The notes: a model not told the origin generated them from the letters alone. Positions 9,522 through 18,839 are shown, counted from the first letter of the stretch. The stretch: DNA of 64,000 nucleotides from Klebsiella oxytoca (GCF_009707385.1 NZ_CP046115.1:2976001-3040000); one strand, 5' to 3'. Made by a program: numbers and translations.

Positions 9522-10178
9522 TTACGCGCTTTCCGCCAGTTGTTCGAAAGTCAGCGCCACCGGAGTGATACGCTGCAGTTCCTCAAAAGAGAGGCCGTTG
9601 AAGATTTCCCGCACCACCGGGCCGCTTTCGCTAATATCGATGACCGCCAGATCGGTATAAATCCGGCTCACGCAGGCGACGCCGGTCAGCGGATAGGTGC
9701 AGTGCTCGACCAGCTTGCATTCGCCGTCGCGGGTCAGGTGATCCATCATCACAAATACCTGACGAGCGCCGATGGCCAGATCCATCGCTCCGCCGACTGC
9801 CGGGATGGCATCGGGCGCGCCGGTACTCCAGTTTGCCAGGTCGCCGCTGGCGGAAACCTGATAGGCTCCCAGCACGCAGATATCAAGATGACCGCCGCGC
9901 ATCATGGCGAAAGAGTCGCCGTGATGGAAATAGCAGCCGCCCTCAAGCAAAGTCACATACTCTTTCCCGGCGTTAATCAATTCCGGATCCTCTTCCCCCG
10001 GCAGCGGTTTCGGCCCCATCCCCAGCAGGCCATTTTCGCTGTGCAGAAAAATTTCCTTATCCGCAGGAAGATAGTTGGCGATACGGGTAGGTAAACCGAT
10101 CCCCAGGTTGACGTAAGCGCCTTCGGGGATATCGCGGGCTACGCGCTGGGCCATTTCATCACGTGTCAGTTTTTGCAT
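9522..10178 (-). CDS. pcaJ: 3-oxoadipate CoA-transferase, beta subunit
   Basis: A 218-residue subunit B of the succinyl-CoA:3-oxoadipate CoA-transferase. Glu48 in the H-S-E-N-G-L-L-G-M-G motif is the covalent catalytic glutamate of this family. With PcaI it transfers CoA from succinyl-CoA to 3-oxoadipate, supplying the substrate of PcaF. It begins ten bases after the pcaI stop and ends ten bases before pcaF, as expected for an operon. Confidence 0.95.
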   Translation of the reverse strand: MQKLTRDEMAQRVARDIPEGAYVNLGIGLPTRIANYLPADKEIFLHSENGLLGMGPKPLPGEEDPELINAGKEYVTLLEGGCYFHHGDSFAMMRGGHLDICVLGAYQVSASGDLANWSTGAPDAIPAVGGAMDLAIGARQVFVMMDHLTRDGECKLVEHCTYPLTGVACVSRIYTDLAVIDISESGPVVREIFNGLSFEELQRITPVALTFEQLAESA

Positions 10179-10188
10179 TACGGTTTCC

Positions 10189-10875
10189 TCAGGCGCTCTT
10201 AGCGGCAGTCAGGTTTTCCAGGGAGTAGACGCGCTGCACAAAAATGCCCGGGGTAATAATATTTTCCGGGTCAAGGTCGCCAAGAGCCACCAGCTGCGAG
10301 ACTTCTACAATGGTTGTTTTCGCGGCAGTGGCCATAATCGGGCCGAAATTGCGCGCCGCTTTGCGATAAACCAGATTTCCCCAGCGATCGCCCTGGTGAG
10401 CTTTGATCAACGCAAAGTCGGCCTTGATGGGATATTCAAGAACGTAATGACGCCCGTCGATTTCGCGAGTCTCTTTTCCCTCGGCCAGCGGCGTACCGTA
10501 GCCGGTTGGCGTGAATACCGCGCCGAGGCCGGCGCCTGCCGCCTGGATACGTGCGGCGAGATTCCCCTGCGGCACCAGCTCCAGTTCAACTTTGCCGCGA
10601 CGGTAGAGGTCGTCAAAAATCTGTGAGTCGACCTGACGCGGGAACGAACAGATCATTTTGCGCACCCGTCCGGCTTTCAGCAGCGCCGCCAGACCCACTT
10701 CACCATTGCCTGCATTGTTGTTAATAATGGTTAAATCACGAGCCCCCTGTTCTATCAGAGCATCTATCAGATACGTCGGCTGCCCGGCGGGACCAAATCC
10801 GCCAATCATAATGGTCGCCCCGTCGTGAATCCCAGCGATGGCATCATTTAGCGTCGATACGCTTTTATCAATCAT
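10189..10875 (-). CDS. pcaI: 3-oxoadipate CoA-transferase, alpha subunit
   Basis: A 228-residue subunit A with the CoA-binding G-G-F-G-P-A-G-Q-P motif near residue 25 and an N-N-N-A-G-N-G-E-V-G segment near residue 55, both typical of family I CoA-transferase alpha chains. It is the first gene of the pcaIJFBDC operon and is divergent from the IclR-type regulator. The promoter region between them carries PcaR-like operator sequences. Acetoacetate transferases (AtoD) are related but the pca context decides. Confidence 0.95.
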   Translation of the reverse strand: MIDKSVSTLNDAIAGIHDGATIMIGGFGPAGQPTYLIDALIEQGARDLTIINNNAGNGEVGLAALLKAGRVRKMICSFPRQVDSQIFDDLYRRGKVELELVPQGNLAARIQAAGAGLGAVFTPTGYGTPLAEGKETREIDGRHYVLEYPIKADFALIKAHQGDRWGNLVYRKAARNFGPIMATAAKTTIVEVSQLVALGDLDPENIITPGIFVQRVYSLENLTAAKSA

Positions 10876-10891
10876 CAGGTCGCTCCTGTAT

Positions 10892-10906
10892 GTGCGGTAA
10901 TCGCAC
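10892..10906. promoter_or_regulatory. Inverted repeat near the pcaI start, candidate PcaR site
   Basis: GTGCG and CGCAC flank GTAAT. The right half (TAATCGCAC) matches half of the stronger sites at 10959-10990. It is 17 bases upstream of the pcaI start codon, where binding would affect the operon promoter or early transcript. Confidence 0.45.
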
Positions 10907-10958
10907 TTTTATTCGTTGTTCGCACAAAATGTGACCCGCTTAACGATGCTGGTCAAGG

Positions 10959-10990
10959 GCGATAATCGAAATATGGTGCGATAATCGAAC
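10959..10990. promoter_or_regulatory. Tandem PcaR/IclR-type operator sites between pcaI and the regulator gene
   Basis: GCGATAATCGAA occurs twice, at 10959-10970 and 10978-10989, 19 bp apart. The second copy extends to GTGCGATAATCGAAC (10976-10990). As I recall, the Pseudomonas putida PcaR site is GTTCGATAATCGCAC; the reverse complement of the sequence here differs from it only at the central base. The sites lie in the divergent promoter region and probably serve both pcaI activation and autoregulation. Confidence 0.65.
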
Positions 10991-11042
10991 ATCATGTATG
11001 TTTAACGAAAGAATGTGATCGATGGCAAATACGGAGAAAAAA

Positions 11043-11849
11043 ATGGAGAAACATCCAGACGATTTACTGACGGGCGAAAGCGATGCGTTTAAGGGCGATC
11101 CCAACTTTATGGCCTCGCTGGCGCGCGGACTGGAGGTGATCCAGGCCTTTACTCCGCAGCGCCCGCTGCTCTCTATTTCGCAAATCAGCCAGAAGACCGG
11201 TATTCCGCGCGCGGCGGTGCGCCGCTGTCTCTATACGCTGAGCAAACTGGGGTTTGTTTATGCCGAGGATGGTAAAAATTTCCAGCTACGTCCGCGTATT
11301 CTGTCACTGGGCCACGCCTGGCTGGCATCGACGCCGCTGGCGCGCTCGGCGCAGCCTGTGCTGAAACATTTAAGCGAAATGCTTAACGAGTCATGCTCAA
11401 TTGCGACTCTCGACGGCGACGATATTCTCTATATCGCCCGCGCCTCCAGTTCACGAATTATGACCATCGATCTGGATATTGGCAGCCGCCTGCCCGCCTG
11501 GGCGACATCAATGGGGCGCGTGTTACTGAGCTATCAGCCGGAAGAGAAGCTGAACGATATGCTGGGTCGGGTAACGATGATTCGCTATACCCCGCAAACC
11601 GTTGATTCGGTCGCGAAGCTGCGCGCCGAGCTCAAACGGGTGCATCAGCAGGGTTACGCGCTTAACGATCAGGAGCTGGAGATGGGATTGCGCTCCCTGG
11701 CGGTCCCGCTGTTTAATCCTCAGGGACAGATTCAGGCGGCGCTTAACGTCGGCGTGCACGCCGGGCAGGTTTCCGCACACGAAATGCTGGAGCGGGTGCT
11801 ACCAGAGCTACAGAAAGCAGCCCGGGAATTAACGCTTCTGATGCGCTAA
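11043..11849 (+). CDS. pcaR: IclR-family regulator of the pca operon (PcaR/PcaU type)
   Basis: A 268-residue protein with an N-terminal winged helix-turn-helix (I-S-Q-I-S-Q-K-T-G-I-P-R-A-A-V-R-R, residues ~47-63) and a C-terminal IclR effector domain (I-A-R-A-S-S-S-R-I, and E-L-E-M-G-L-R-S-L-A-V-P-L near residue 220). IclR-type PcaR/PcaU proteins activate pca genes in response to beta-ketoadipate or protocatechuate. The ATG at 11043 is chosen because GGAG lies 10 to 7 bases before it; an in-frame ATG at 11022 would add seven residues but lacks a clear ribosome binding site. It is divergent from pcaI with near-canonical operator sites between them. Confidence 0.88.
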   Translation: MEKHPDDLLTGESDAFKGDPNFMASLARGLEVIQAFTPQRPLLSISQISQKTGIPRAAVRRCLYTLSKLGFVYAEDGKNFQLRPRILSLGHAWLASTPLARSAQPVLKHLSEMLNESCSIATLDGDDILYIARASSSRIMTIDLDIGSRLPAWATSMGRVLLSYQPEEKLNDMLGRVTMIRYTPQTVDSVAKLRAELKRVHQQGYALNDQELEMGLRSLAVPLFNPQGQIQAALNVGVHAGQVSAHEMLERVLPELQKAARELTLLMR

Positions 11850-12409
11850 CGGCTATGTTTAGCGTGGCGTTCCCAGTTTTCCTGCTTAGCTTCAGCCGAT
11901 TTTCGCAGCGCCACGTAGCAGGCTCCGCTGCCGCCGTGGTGCGGTAACGCAGCACAGAACGCCTGCACCTCCGGGAGTTCCACCAGCCAGCGCGCCAGGT
12001 AGCTACGAATAATATTGGCGTGCGCGTCGTCGTCGCGCCCCTTACCATGAACGATCAGCAGATTACGCAGCCCCTGCTGTTGCGCCTCTACGACAAAAGC
12101 AAACAGCATTTGTCGGCACTTTTCCACCGGCTGGCGCAGCAGATTGAGGCTGGCCTGCTGGCTGTACTTGCCGCGACGGAGCTTTTCCAGCACGCCGCTT
12201 TGCAAACCTTCGCGCTTAAACTCCAGCGCGGTCTCCAGCGGTACGATATCGAGATAGCCGGTGGTCAGAAAGTTATCAAGCTGCAGGGTGTCAATTCGCT
12301 GCACGGCGCGGGTATTGCGCTCGGGGTGCCAGAGAACGTCGTTATTGCGCTTCAGCGGTTGAACGTCCTCCATGGCGCCAAGAAAAAGGGATTTGTCGTC
12401 AAGGTTCAT
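11846..12409 (-). CDS. smrA: DNA endonuclease SmrA (Smr domain protein)
   Basis: A 187-residue protein, the same length as E. coli SmrA (YdaL). The C-terminal Smr domain starts near residue 85 and carries the L-I-V-H-G-K-G motif and the H-H-G-G-S-G-A-C-Y-V-A-L terminus. Smr domains nick or cleave nucleic acids; for SmrA a DNA endonuclease activity has been reported, but the cellular role is unclear. The ATG at 12409 follows GGAGGAAC. Its stop overlaps that of convergent pcaR by four bases. The pca block is therefore joined directly to the ancestral smrA-abg segment. Confidence 0.92.
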   Translation of the reverse strand: MNLDDKSLFLGAMEDVQPLKRNNDVLWHPERNTRAVQRIDTLQLDNFLTTGYLDIVPLETALEFKREGLQSGVLEKLRRGKYSQQASLNLLRQPVEKCRQMLFAFVVEAQQQGLRNLLIVHGKGRDDDAHANIIRSYLARWLVELPEVQAFCAALPHHGGSGACYVALRKSAEAKQENWERHAKHSR

Positions 12410-12499
12410 GCGCGTTCCTCCAGCTACTACTGGGAAGGTACTATAGCCGCCTCGCGACGCCTCCTCAACGCGTTTAAACACCTCTGCGGGTAAATTGAC

Positions 12500-13408
12500 C
12501 TAGGGAAACAGCTGGCGGCTTTGACGACGAAACAGCGTGATTAATGACGCCGTTAAGGGTGTCTGCCGCGTATCGCGGCGCTGAATCAGATAATAGGTGG
12601 CTTTAGGTAGCGCTTCACGGATAGGGAGCATCACCAGCTTATCCGCCATCATCGGATCGTTGCCAAGCTCGACCGGCAGAATGCTGAGAAAATCGCTTTT
12701 CACTACCAGGCTAATGCACGAAGAGAAGGTCTCACAGACGATATCCACCTTGAGTGCCAGTCCAGCCTGATTAAACATCTCCTGCAGCTGTTTGAAGTAG
12801 CTGCCGCGCGGCGTCGGCATCGTCCAGTGATGTTCGAGCAACGCCTGAAGTGAAGTGGCTTGTGCCGCCGGATGACCGGCGCGGGCGAATACCGCAAAGG
12901 GTTTCTCAAATAGCTTCTCAAAGCTGAATTCATGATCGTACGGGCCGGGATAGTAAGTATTGATGGTGAAATCCAGCTCACCCTGCCGCAGTTCGTTAAT
13001 CATCGCCAGCAGCTGACCTTCCATAATTCGCACCTTCACCAGCGGATGCTGCTGATGAAAGCGGCAAATGACCGAAGGCATCAGCGAACGCGCTACGCTG
13101 GCGCCAAGGCCGATATTTATCTGCCCGGCCTGCGCACCCTGACGTTGTAGCAATTCATCCTGCGCCGCCCGCAGCTCTTCCAGGATCAGGCTCGCATGCT
13201 GATAGAAGCTTTCGCCGCTTTCGGTCAGCGCCACCCCCCGGCTACGGCGCACAAACAGCTGCGTAGAGAGCCCTTCTTCCAGCTCTTTAATCGCTTTGGT
13301 CAACGCCGGTTGTGAAATCGCCAGCGTCCGGCTGGCGCCGCGAATACTTCCCTGGCGCGCGACCTCAACGAAGGCGCGAATCTGATGAAATTTAATCTGG
13401 AATGACAT
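12500..13408 (-). CDS. abgR: LysR-type regulator of the abg operon
   Basis: A 302-residue LysR-family regulator, the length of E. coli AbgR. The winged helix (residues ~5-65) contains A-S-R-T-L-A-I-S-Q-P-A-L-T-K-A-I-K-E-L-E; the remainder is the co-inducer-binding domain. The ATG at 13408 (M-S-F-Q-I-K-F-H-Q) is preferred to an upstream GTG-like start. It is divergent from abgA across a 166-base promoter region and is presumed to control abgABT. Confidence 0.92.
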   Translation of the reverse strand: MSFQIKFHQIRAFVEVARQGSIRGASRTLAISQPALTKAIKELEEGLSTQLFVRRSRGVALTESGESFYQHASLILEELRAAQDELLQRQGAQAGQINIGLGASVARSLMPSVICRFHQQHPLVKVRIMEGQLLAMINELRQGELDFTINTYYPGPYDHEFSFEKLFEKPFAVFARAGHPAAQATSLQALLEHHWTMPTPRGSYFKQLQEMFNQAGLALKVDIVCETFSSCISLVVKSDFLSILPVELGNDPMMADKLVMLPIREALPKATYYLIQRRDTRQTPLTASLITLFRRQSRQLFP

Positions 13409-13574
13409 CTCGCAAGTGATAACCAATATGTATCAGACAGAAGAAAATGACATCTACTGTAATCGATCATCCTGTGGCAGGTTAAGGATGAGAGTGCATG
13501 AAAGGGGTTGGCGATAAGCAAACACTATCACTTCGTGAACGCCATCACAGTTTTTGATTATGACAGGAAAGGTT

Positions 13575-14885
13575 ATGCCGCAACTTTATGATTTCATCAA
13601 CCAGCTGGCGCCCAAAATGGCCGATTGGCGTCGCGATTTTCACCTGCATGCAGAATCCGGCTGGCTGGAGTTCCGCACCGCCAGCAAGGTGGCGGAGGTC
13701 TTAGACGGTCTGGGCTATCAGCTGGCGCTGGGGCGAGACGTTATCGACGCCGAGAGCCGTATGGGTCTGCCTGATGAAGAGACGCTGGCGCAGGCATTCC
13801 AGCGCGCCCGCTCACAGGGTGCGCCGGAACGCTGGCTGCCGGCGTTTGAAGGCGGCTTCGCCGGAGTAGTGGCAACCCTCGACACAGGACGGCCGGGGCC
13901 GACGCTGGCGTTTCGCGTCGATATGGATGCGCTCGATCTCAACGAGCAGCACGATGATAGTCACCGCCCGCACCGCGATCGTTTTGCCTCCTGCAACGAA
14001 GGCATGATGCATGCCTGCGGCCATGACGGTCATACCGCAATCGGTCTGGGGCTGGCGCACGTGCTGAAGGAATACGCCGAGCAGCTCAACGGAACGATCA
14101 AGCTGATTTTCCAACCGGCGGAAGAAGGTACCCGCGGCGCGCGCGCCATGGTAGCGGCGGGCGTGGTGGATAACGTGGACTATTTCACCGCCATTCATAT
14201 CGGTACCGGCGTCCCTTCCGGCACCGTCGTTTGCGGTGGCGATAACTTTATGGCCACCACCAAATTCGATGTGCAGTTCAGCGGCGTCGCCGCCCACGCC
14301 GGCGGAAAACCCGAAGATGGCCGTAATGCGCTGCTGGCGGCGGCCCAGGCCACCCTTGCCTTACATGCCATCGCGCCACATAGCGCCGGGGCGTCAAGGG
14401 TTAACGTCGGCGTCATGCAGGCCGGTACCGGGCGTAACGTCGTGCCCTCTTCCGCCCTCTTAAAAATCGAAACCCGTGGCGAAACCGAAGCCATTAACCA
14501 GTACGTATTTGAGCGGGCCAAACAGGCGATCGCCGGCGCGGCGATGATGTATGAAGCCAGCTATCAGTTACAGCTGATGGGCGCGGCCACCTCCAGCGCC
14601 CCCTCGCCGGCGTGGGTGGACTATCTGCGTCAGCAGACAACGCAGGTCCCCGGTGTTAAACAGGCCGTCGATCGTATTGCAGCCCCGGCGGGTTCCGAGG
14701 ATGCCACCCTGATGATGGCCCGGGTCCAGGAGCGCGGCGGTCTCGCCTCATACATGATATTCGGCACGGAACTAAGCGCTGGCCACCACAACGAAAAATT
14801 CGATTTCGACGAAAGCGTGATGACCCTGGCCGTCGCCACGTTAGCACGCGTCGCCCTGAACTTTCCCTGGCAGCGAGGTGTGTGA
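13575..14885 (+). CDS. abgA: p-Aminobenzoyl-glutamate hydrolase, subunit A
   Basis: A 436-residue M20-family metallopeptidase, identical in length to E. coli AbgA. With AbgB it cleaves the folate breakdown product p-aminobenzoyl-glutamate to p-aminobenzoate and glutamate. Metal-binding motifs are visible: the H-A-C-G-H-D-G-H segment (residues ~155-162), the E-E glutamate pair in F-Q-P-A-E-E-G, and the later histidine near G-H-H-N-E-K. Start ATG 13575 follows AGGAAAGG; an upstream TTG in the same frame is unlikely. The next gene starts within its stop codon (TGATG). Confidence 0.95.
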   Translation: MPQLYDFINQLAPKMADWRRDFHLHAESGWLEFRTASKVAEVLDGLGYQLALGRDVIDAESRMGLPDEETLAQAFQRARSQGAPERWLPAFEGGFAGVVATLDTGRPGPTLAFRVDMDALDLNEQHDDSHRPHRDRFASCNEGMMHACGHDGHTAIGLGLAHVLKEYAEQLNGTIKLIFQPAEEGTRGARAMVAAGVVDNVDYFTAIHIGTGVPSGTVVCGGDNFMATTKFDVQFSGVAAHAGGKPEDGRNALLAAAQATLALHAIAPHSAGASRVNVGVMQAGTGRNVVPSSALLKIETRGETEAINQYVFERAKQAIAGAAMMYEASYQLQLMGAATSSAPSPAWVDYLRQQTTQVPGVKQAVDRIAAPAGSEDATLMMARVQERGGLASYMIFGTELSAGHHNEKFDFDESVMTLAVATLARVALNFPWQRGV

Positions 14886-16330
14886 TGGAACAGGTTTATC
14901 AATTTGTCGATGACGTCATTGAGGGGCGACGCAACGATTTTTGCGCCATAGCCGATGATATCTGGGATCATCCGGAAACCCGCTTTCAGGAGTTCTGGTC
15001 CGCTGCGCGTCTGGCCGATGCGCTGGAAGCGGAAGGTTTTCAATTGACCCGCAATGCGGGTGGGATCCCCAACGCCTTTATCGCCAGCTATGGCGAAGGC
15101 CAACCGGTGATTGCCGTGCTCGGTGAATTTGACGCCCTGGCGGGGCTCAGCCAACAGGCACACTGCGCAGCGCCCGCGTCTTCAACGCCGGGGGAAAACG
15201 GCCATGGGTGCGGGCATAATCTGCTTGGTACGGCGGCTTTCGCCGCCGCGGTCGCCGCCAGGAACTGGCTGCAGCAGCAAGGCGGCACCGGTACCCTACG
15301 CTTTTATGGCTGTCCCGGCGAGGAAGGCGGTTCCGGAAAGACCTTTATGGTCCGTGAGGGTTTGTTCGATGACGTCGATGCCGCCCTGACCTGGCACCCG
15401 GAAGCCTGGGCCGGGATGTTCAGCACCAGCACCCTTGCCAACATTCAGGCGGCGTGGCGGTTTACCGGCACCGCGGCGCATGCGGCAAACTCGCCGCATC
15501 TTGGCCGCAGCGCGCTGGACGCCGTGACGCTGATGACCACCGGCAGCAACTTCCTTAACGAACACATTATCGAAAAGGCGCGGGTGCACTACGCCATCAC
15601 CGATACCGGCGGCGTCTCCCCCAATGTAGTTCAGGCGCAGGCGGAGGTGCTGTATCTCATTCGCGCGCCGGAAATGGCCGACGCGCAGCAAATCTTCGCG
15701 CGGATCGAGAAAATCGCCCAGGGTGCCGCGTTGATGACCCAGACCAGCGTCAGTTGCCGCTTCGAAAAAGCCTGTTCCAGCTATCTGCCCAACCGCACGC
15801 TGGAAGCGGCAATGTATCAGGCGGTATGCCATTACGGCACGCCGCACTGGAGCGCAGAAGAGCGCGCTTTCGCCGCCGAAATTCGCGCGACCTTAAGCGA
15901 GAACGATATTAATAACAGCCTGAAAAACATTGCCGGCACCAGCGGCGACGAGGGAAAAGCATTCGCCCGCCGCCACCGCGAGACGATCCTTATCGACGAG
16001 GTGGCACCGTGGGCGGCTACCGATAATATCCTTGCGGGCTCTACCGACGTCGGCGACGTGAGCTGGAAAACCCCCGTAGCCCAGTGCTTCAGCCCCTGCT
16101 TTGCCGTCGGGACGCCGTTGCACACCTGGCAACTGGTCAGCCAGGGCAGAACCTCCATTGCCCATAAAGGGATGCTTCTGGCAGGAAAAGTACTGGGGGC
16201 GACGGCCATTCGTTTGTTCAGCGACAGGTCGTTACTTACCACCAGCCAGCAGGAGCTGGCACAGGTCTTAGCCGAAAGGCCCTACCGGTGCCCGATCCCA
16301 CAGGGCGTCGAGCCTTCAATTTTAAAATAA
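14885..16330 (+). CDS. abgB: p-Aminobenzoyl-glutamate hydrolase, subunit B
   Basis: A 481-residue M20-family protein, the same length as E. coli AbgB. The dimetal-site motifs G-H-G-C-G-H-N-L-L-G (residues ~100-109) and G-C-P-G-E-E-G-G are present. It overlaps the last base of the abgA stop codon, so the two subunits are translationally coupled, consistent with a heteromeric enzyme. Cytoplasmic. Confidence 0.95.
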   Translation: MEQVYQFVDDVIEGRRNDFCAIADDIWDHPETRFQEFWSAARLADALEAEGFQLTRNAGGIPNAFIASYGEGQPVIAVLGEFDALAGLSQQAHCAAPASSTPGENGHGCGHNLLGTAAFAAAVAARNWLQQQGGTGTLRFYGCPGEEGGSGKTFMVREGLFDDVDAALTWHPEAWAGMFSTSTLANIQAAWRFTGTAAHAANSPHLGRSALDAVTLMTTGSNFLNEHIIEKARVHYAITDTGGVSPNVVQAQAEVLYLIRAPEMADAQQIFARIEKIAQGAALMTQTSVSCRFEKACSSYLPNRTLEAAMYQAVCHYGTPHWSAEERAFAAEIRATLSENDINNSLKNIAGTSGDEGKAFARRHRETILIDEVAPWAATDNILAGSTDVGDVSWKTPVAQCFSPCFAVGTPLHTWQLVSQGRTSIAHKGMLLAGKVLGATAIRLFSDRSLLTTSQQELAQVLAERPYRCPIPQGVEPSILK

Positions 16331-16442
16331 TAAAAAGCCCTTCGGATGGAGTACAGCAACGCGGTAATCGCTAAAAAACAACTGCTGACACAGCCTGGGG
16401 TAGAAAGACAACAAACACAACAATGACAACTGAGGAACGCCC

Positions 16443-17969
16443 ATGAGTATGTCTTCCATACCGTCGCCTTCCCCCACCGGTAAGCTCTATGGCTGGGTTG
16501 AAAAAATTGGTAACAAGGTTCCACATCCGTTTTTACTGTTTATCTATCTGATCGTGGTGTTGATGGTCGCCACCGCCATCCTGTCGGCGCTGAACGTCGG
16601 CGTACAGAACCCCACCGACGGCTCGCGAGTCGTGGTGAAAAACCTGCTCAGCGTTGAGGGGTTACACTGGTTTTTGCCGAACGTGATTAAGAACTTTAGC
16701 GGTTTCGCGCCGCTGGGGGCCATTCTGGCTCTGGTGCTGGGGGCAGGATTTGCTGAACGGGTCGGCCTGCTGCCTTCGCTGATGGCGAAAATGTCATCAC
16801 ACGTAAGCGCCCGTTACGCCAGCTATATGGTGTTGTTTATCGCCTTCTTTAGCCATATCTCTTCCGATGCCGCGCTGGTAATTATGCCGCCGTTAGGCGC
16901 CCTGATGTTTCTCGCCGTTGGCCGCCACCCGGTTGCTGGACTGCTGGCGGCAATCGCCGGCGTCGGCTGCGGCTTCACTGCCAATCTGCTCATCGTTACC
17001 ACCGATGTCCTGCTCTCAGGAATCAGTACCGAAGCGGCAAAAACCATTGACGCCTCACTACACGTCAGCGTGATTGATAACTGGTACTTTATGGCAACCT
17101 CGGTGATCGTTCTCACTCTGGTTGGCGGCTTGATTACCGATAAACTGGTTGAACCGCGGTTGGGTCAATGGCAGGGCAAGAGCGATGAAACGCTTAAGTC
17201 GCTGACGCCCGAACAGCGTTTCGGCCTGCGCGTGGCCGGTGTTGCTGCGCTGATATTCGTGGCGGTCATCGCGCTGATGGTCATACCGGAAAACGGTATC
17301 CTGCGCGATCCCATCAAGCATACCGTGATGCCTTCACCGTTTATAAAAGGGATCGTACCGTTAATCATCTTTTTCTTCTTCGTTGTTTCCCTGGCTTACG
17401 GCATTGCCACCGGCAAAATTCGCCGTCAGGCCGACCTGCCTCCGCTGATGATTGAGCCGATGAAAGAGATGGCAGGTTTTATCGTGATGGTCTTCCCGTT
17501 GGCCCAGTTCGTCGCCATGTTTAACTGGAGCAATATGGGGAAATTTATGGCCGTCGGTTTAACGGACCTGCTGGAGAGCGCGGGAATGAATGGCGTTCCG
17601 GCGTTTGTCGGCCTGGCGCTGCTCTCCGCCTTTTTATGTATGTTTATCGCCAGCGGTTCGGCAATCTGGTCAATTCTGGCGCCGATATTCGTGCCGATGT
17701 TTATGCTACTGGGCTTTCACCCGGCATTCGCGCAGATTCTGTTTCGCATTGCCGACTCATCGGTGCTGCCGCTGGCGCCGGTATCGCCGTTTGTGCCGCT
17801 ATTTCTCGGCTTCTTACAGCGCTACCGGCCCGAGGCTAAACTGGGGACCTACTACTCGCTGGTCTTGCCTTATCCATTAATATTCCTTGCCGTCTGGCTA
17901 CTGTTGCTGGTGGGCTGGTACCTCGCAGGGCTCCCCATCGGACCGGGTATTTATCCGCGATTACCTTAA
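16443..17969 (+). CDS. abgT: p-Aminobenzoyl-glutamate transporter
   Basis: A 508-residue inner-membrane transporter, identical in length to E. coli AbgT and founding member of the AbgT family. Some eleven strongly hydrophobic segments can be counted, with the conserved F-S-H-I-S-S-D-A-A-L-V-I-M-P-P motif (residues ~139-153) and the S-G-S-A-I-W-S-I-L-A-P segment. It imports p-aminobenzoyl-glutamate for AbgAB. GAGGAACG precedes the ATG. It lies 112 bases after abgB in the same orientation, without an obvious terminator in between. Confidence 0.95.
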   Translation: MSMSSIPSPSPTGKLYGWVEKIGNKVPHPFLLFIYLIVVLMVATAILSALNVGVQNPTDGSRVVVKNLLSVEGLHWFLPNVIKNFSGFAPLGAILALVLGAGFAERVGLLPSLMAKMSSHVSARYASYMVLFIAFFSHISSDAALVIMPPLGALMFLAVGRHPVAGLLAAIAGVGCGFTANLLIVTTDVLLSGISTEAAKTIDASLHVSVIDNWYFMATSVIVLTLVGGLITDKLVEPRLGQWQGKSDETLKSLTPEQRFGLRVAGVAALIFVAVIALMVIPENGILRDPIKHTVMPSPFIKGIVPLIIFFFFVVSLAYGIATGKIRRQADLPPLMIEPMKEMAGFIVMVFPLAQFVAMFNWSNMGKFMAVGLTDLLESAGMNGVPAFVGLALLSAFLCMFIASGSAIWSILAPIFVPMFMLLGFHPAFAQILFRIADSSVLPLAPVSPFVPLFLGFLQRYRPEAKLGTYYSLVLPYPLIFLAVWLLLLVGWYLAGLPIGPGIYPRLP

Positions 17970-18149
17970 CATCAAGGTTGGCCAGGGAAGGCCATAAAAG
18001 CGTTAGCGCGGCTGGCCGGTGAAGGCGAAAATAAAGCCATAATGAATAGTCGGAGCTGAGCTTATTTGATGATCTTTTCGGGGTATAGTTTGCCGGCATC
18101 GCGTCGTGCTATGGTGATGCCCTGCCAAAATCTCGATGAAGGATTACCG

Positions 18150-18665
18150 ATGCTGACGCTGCTGCAAGATAAAATTGACACACCGCTGGGGCCACTGTGG
18201 GTGATTTGTGATGAGCAGTTTAACCTGCGGGCCGTTGAGTGGGATCAGCACCGCGACCGCATGGAGCAACTGCTGAATGTTCATTATCGGCGTGAAGGTT
18301 ACCAACGGGTTGATTCCCGCGATCCGGGTAAATTAAGCAGTAAGCTCAAAGATTACTTCGCCGGCGATCTCGCCATTATCGATACCCTCCCCACCGCAAC
18401 CGCGGGCACGCCGTTCCAACGAGAAGTCTGGAAAACGCTGCGCACAATCCCCTGCGGTCAGGTCATGCACTACGGTCAGCTGGCACAAATGCTGGGGCGA
18501 CCCGGCGCAGCGCGTGCGGTGGGGGCAGCCAATGGTTCAAACCCGCTCAGTATTGTCGTGCCCTGCCACCGCGTAATCGGCCGCAACGGTACGATGACTG
18601 GCTATGCCGGAGGCGTGCAGCGAAAAGAGTGGCTCTTGCGTCACGAGGGGTATCTTCTTCTTTGA
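18150..18665 (+). CDS. ogt: Methylated-DNA--[protein]-cysteine S-methyltransferase Ogt
   Basis: A 171-residue constitutive O6-alkylguanine/O4-alkylthymine DNA repair protein; length equals E. coli Ogt. The alkyl-acceptor Cys139 lies in [10 protein letters not shown], and the [11 protein letters not shown] segment supplies the arginine finger and asparagine hinge. The ATG at 18150 follows GAAGGA; an upstream in-frame ATG at 18066 would add an unrelated N-terminus. The suicide repair activity is inferred from family knowledge. Confidence 0.95.
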   Translation: MLTLLQDKIDTPLGPLWVICDEQFNLRAVEWDQHRDRMEQLLNVHYRREGYQRVDSRDPGKLSSKLKDYFAGDLAIIDTLPTATAGTPFQREVWKTLRTIPCGQVMHYGQLAQMLGRPGAARAVGAANGSNPLSIVVPCHRVIGRNGTMTGYAGGVQRKEWLLRHEGYLLL

Positions 18666-18744
18666 CTGTATGTGCTTTTTTGGAATCTTCCGGTAATTTT
18701 ACAATCGAATCCCACCCGATAAATCATTCACAATCAATCAGATA

Positions 18745-18769
18745 AAGAGGGTAACTGATTTACCCTCTT
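18745..18769 (+). terminator. Hairpin between ogt and fnr
   Basis: Perfect 10-bp stem AAGAGGGTAA/TTACCCTCTT with a five-base loop. There is no strong T tract after it, so termination of ogt transcripts is only probable. Confidence 0.5.
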
Positions 18770-18825
18770 AATATTACGTGTTTCAGAGGTTCGAGGCTTA
18801 CCTGCGCACCAAAAAGATGTTAAAA

Positions 18826-18839
18826 TTGACCAATATCAA
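18826..18839 (+). promoter_or_regulatory. FNR box in the fnr promoter (autoregulation)
   Basis: TTGACCAATATCAA matches TTGATNNNNATCAA at nine of ten fixed positions. It lies 20 bases before the fnr start codon, a position where bound FNR would block its own transcription, as known for E. coli fnr. Confidence 0.75.

Noticed and set aside
11022..11042. Upstream start for the pca regulator
   Set aside because: An ATG exists at 11022 but lacks a Shine-Dalgarno sequence, whereas the ATG at 11043 has GGAG at good spacing; the choice is not certain.
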